NCBI RefSeq assembly: GCF_003096075.1
Contig: NZ_CP015449.1
Span: 2,225,001 to 2,289,000 of the forward strand
From: Dietzia lutea
GTDB lineage: Bacteria; Actinomycetota; Actinomycetes; Mycobacteriales; Mycobacteriaceae
Length of the DNA: 64,000 bases
Reading direction: 5' to 3'
Below are positions 62,063 through 64,000 of the stretch, piece after piece; the first letter of the stretch is position 1; each line of letters begins with the position of its first letter. The notes beneath the pieces were generated by a model, which did no database searches, was not told the DNA's origin, and saw only the letters and a list, made by a program, of their open reading frames with translations. The translations under genes and the position numbers were made by a program.

Positions 62063-62922
62063 GCACCCGCCAGACTTCCCGGGCCACCGCCCTCTCGTCG
62101 TCGTCACCGTCCTCACCGTCACCCACGCGCTCGGCCGACGAGATCGATCGACAGCTCCGCGCGTTCCGTATCCCGCGCTCGCGGTTCCTGGCCGGCGTCG
62201 GCGTGGCGATCGTCCTCTTCCTCTGGTCCGCCGACGGCGCCCAGTTCAACTTCCTCGAGCTGGGCGAGGGCACCGCCAACATGGGCGAGTACCTCAGCCG
62301 CCTCTTCCCGCCCGACTTCTCGCAGTTCCCGCTCATCATCTCGCTGCTGGTCGAGACCCTGCAGATGGCGATCGTCGGCACGGTCCTCGGAGCGGGCCTC
62401 TCGCTCATCGTCGCGTTCGGTGCCGCCGGGAACATCGCCCCGAAGTGGATGTACTACCCCTGTCGCTGGGCCATGAACATCATCAGGTCGATCCCTGACC
62501 TGGTCCTGGCGTTGATGTTCGTGTCCGCCGTGGGGCTCGGGCCGTTCGCGGGCATCCTCGCGATGACGCTCGGGTCGATCGGCTCCATCGGCAAGATCTT
62601 CGCCGAGGCCATGGAGTCCGTGGACCGCGGTCCCGTCATCGCGATGGAGGCGGTCGGGGCGTCCCGGCGCCAGATCATCCAGTACGCCGTCCTGCCGCAG
62701 GCCCTGCCGCTGCTCACCAGCTACACGCTGCTCATGTTCGAGGGCAACGTCCGTGGGGCGACCATCCTCGGGCTCGTCGGCGCGGGCGGGATCGGACTCG
62801 AACTCACCACCGCGATGAACCGCTACGAGTACGGCCATCTCAGCGCCATGGTCCTGTGCATCATCGTGCTGGTCACGGTCATCGACCAGGCCAGCGCCAT
62901 CATCCGGAAGAGGATCCAGTAA
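62059..62922 (+). CDS. phnE: PhnE-like ABC permease
   Basis: 287 aa. Ser-rich N-terminal tail, then about six helices with the inner-membrane-permease coupling segment (EAMESVDRGPVIAMEAVGAS). GTG at 62059 overlaps the ATPase stop; its TAA shares one base with the phosphatase ATG (TAATG). Confidence 0.9.
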   Translation: MSTRQTSRATALSSSSPSSPSPTRSADEIDRQLRAFRIPRSRFLAGVGVAIVLFLWSADGAQFNFLELGEGTANMGEYLSRLFPPDFSQFPLIISLLVETLQMAIVGTVLGAGLSLIVAFGAAGNIAPKWMYYPCRWAMNIIRSIPDLVLALMFVSAVGLGPFAGILAMTLGSIGSIGKIFAEAMESVDRGPVIAMEAVGASRRQIIQYAVLPQALPLLTSYTLLMFEGNVRGATILGLVGAGGIGLELTTAMNRYEYGHLSAMVLCIIVLVTVIDQASAIIRKRIQ

Positions 62923-63725
62923 TGACCACCACTACCTCGGTCCCCGCAGCGGGCGCCACCTCGGTCCCCGCGCTGCCCCTGTCCCCGCCCGTCAACCTGC
63001 GCGATCTGGCCGGGATCCCGATCCTCGGGGGCATCACCCGACCCGGCTTCGCCTGGCGCGCCGACGACCTGTCCCTCGCCGACGACGCGTCGGCTCGGCG
63101 TCTGGTCGGCAACGGCCTCTCAGCGGTCGTCGACCTGCGCTCCGTCGCCGAGGTCGAGGTCACCGGCCGCGGCGTCCTGGGCTCGCTCCCCGTGGCCTAC
63201 CACCACGTCCCGTTCATGGCCTCCATCGGCACGGCCATGAAGGACGCGGCGATCCGCGAGGACGCGTGGGATCAGTCGCGGTTCGCCGACATGTACATCG
63301 GGCTGTTCGAGAACGCCGCGCCGCAGATCGTTACGGCCCTGGCCGTCATCGCCCACTCCCCCGGCGCAACGGTGTTCCACTGCGCGGCCGGGCAGGACCG
63401 CACGGGCGTCCTCGCCGCGGCCCTGCTGCTGTGCCTCGGCGCGGAGACGGAGCACATCGTGCGCGACTACGCCCGGACAGGTGAGAACATCGATCGGGTC
63501 TCCGCGCGGGTCCGCCCGGTGATCGAACCCGTGATGGCGCGAATGGGCGTGAGGCTGGACCCCGCGGCCCGGGCCGCTACGCGCACCGTCTACTCCGAGG
63601 CTCCGATTCGCGGACTGCTCGAGCATCTGCACACGGCCTACCCGGATCCGCTCCAGCCGCTGCGCGGCGCCGGCCTGACGGACGGTCTGTGCGAGCGCCT
63701 GCGTCGGCGAGCACTGTCGGCGTGA
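62922..63725 (+). CDS. Tyrosine-phosphatase-like protein
   Basis: 267 aa. Phosphatase loop HCAAGQDRTG (153-162) with nucleophile Cys154 and Arg160; NLRDLAG (25-31) at the start and the RTVYSEAPI segment near the C-terminus fit the PF13350-type 'protein tyrosine/serine phosphatase' family. Translational coupling to phnE suggests it dephosphorylates an imported phospho-compound rather than proteins (inference). It is followed by a coupled TetR gene. Confidence 0.88.
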   Translation: MTTTTSVPAAGATSVPALPLSPPVNLRDLAGIPILGGITRPGFAWRADDLSLADDASARRLVGNGLSAVVDLRSVAEVEVTGRGVLGSLPVAYHHVPFMASIGTAMKDAAIREDAWDQSRFADMYIGLFENAAPQIVTALAVIAHSPGATVFHCAAGQDRTGVLAAALLLCLGAETEHIVRDYARTGENIDRVSARVRPVIEPVMARMGVRLDPAARAATRTVYSEAPIRGLLEHLHTAYPDPLQPLRGAGLTDGLCERLRRRALSA

Positions 63726-64000
63726 GCCCCCGCGTCGCCGAGGCCGGCGTCCGGCGGGCCGGTCCGGGCCGGCCGCGGGCGGAGGGCCACGACGAGAGGA
63801 TCATCGAGGCCACCCTGCGGCTGATCGATCGCGGCGAACCGGTCACCGTCAACGCGGTGGTGGCCGGCAGCGGGGTCTCCCGCGCGGCCCTGTACCGACG
63901 ATGGCCCTCGCTCACCGGACTGATCGCCGACGCGCTCGACCACGGCCGCGTCGTTCCCGAGTTCGACCCCACCGCCGACCTCCGGACCACTATGACGTCC
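63722..64000 (+). CDS. TetR-family regulator, cut by window end
   Basis: The first 93 codons are visible. GTG at 63722 overlaps the phosphatase stop (GTGA). An Arg/Gly-rich N-terminus is followed by a TetR HTH (VTVNAVVAGSGVSRAALYRRW, given here as separate parts VTVNAVVAGS and GVSRAALYRRW). Fifth gene of the phn-like operon and its likely regulator. Confidence 0.85.
   Translation, partial: MSPRVAEAGVRRAGPGRPRAEGHDERIIEATLRLIDRGEPVTVNAVVAGSGVSRAALYRRWPSLTGLIADALDHGRVVPEFDPTADLRTTMTS

Noticed and set aside
1-64000. tRNA, rRNA, insertion sequences, prophage or integrase genes
   Set aside because: None could be recognised by eye on either strand; a tRNAscan/Infernal run would be decisive.

Overview
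The window is very GC-rich, densely coded actinobacterial DNA from a mycolic-acid, mycothiol-using lineage (Mycobacteriales). A Dietzia-like organism is my best guess, but no single gene proves the genus. The evidence is a mycothiol S-conjugate amidase gene, the remains of a mycolyltransferase gene, many leaderless genes (TANNNT box 6-8 nt before an ATG/GTG start), and a gene order that recalls the M. tuberculosis Rv1074c-Rv1098c block: fadA3-like thiolase, SGNH hydrolase, greA, DUF4307, mca, Rv1083-like, Z-prenyl synthase, coaA, glyA, phoH2, fumC.

Layout. 0-3.1 kb: fumC and phoH2, with a short coupled ORF in front of phoH2. 3.1-14.8 kb: CoA-ester catabolism in two divergent blocks (thiolase, MaoC hydratases, three acyl-CoA dehydrogenases, two family III CoA transferases, SDR, Zn-alcohol dehydrogenase, FCD-type GntR regulator). 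15-23.2 kb: an operon-like set of acyl-CoA synthetase, MFS importer, APH-type kinase, SDR, ACAD10/11-type dehydrogenase and thiolase, with a divergent TetR gene. Its content matches the logic of levulinate/4-hydroxy-acid degradation. 23.3-32.4 kb: LysR-effector-like protein, glyA, coaA, tocopherol-cyclase-like protein, two bacterial PH-domain membrane proteins, MOSC protein, Z-prenyl diphosphate synthase and a class I DAHP synthase preceded by an aromatic leader peptide. 33-35 kb: luciferase-like monooxygenase and its FMN reductase. 35-42.5 kb: a minus-strand exopolysaccharide-like cluster (BcsB-like protein, membrane protein, QxxRW glycosyltransferase 2, GT-C-like membrane protein, GH5-like lipoprotein).

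42.6-51.2 kb: Rv1083-like protein, mca, DUF4307, greA, a McrB/McrC pair whose McrC appears to lack its nuclease residues, SGNH hydrolase and thiolase. 51.2-52.4 kb is decayed sequence holding a mycolyltransferase pseudogene. 52.4-64 kb: Bax-inhibitor-like protein, a split excalibur protein, a YtrA-type GntR/ABC cassette, alpha/beta hydrolase with divergent TetR, a secreted GH1, and a phosphonate-type ABC transporter (phnDCE-like) coupled to a tyrosine phosphatase and a TetR gene cut by the window end.

Most operons are tightly packed with 4-nt ATGA/GTGA overlaps, so translational coupling is widespread. The most informative non-coding signals are the candidate attenuator before the DAHP synthase gene, a terminator-like hairpin at the start of the greA leader, and several perfect palindromes beside TetR/GntR genes. 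No tRNA, rRNA, CRISPR array or intact insertion sequence was seen.
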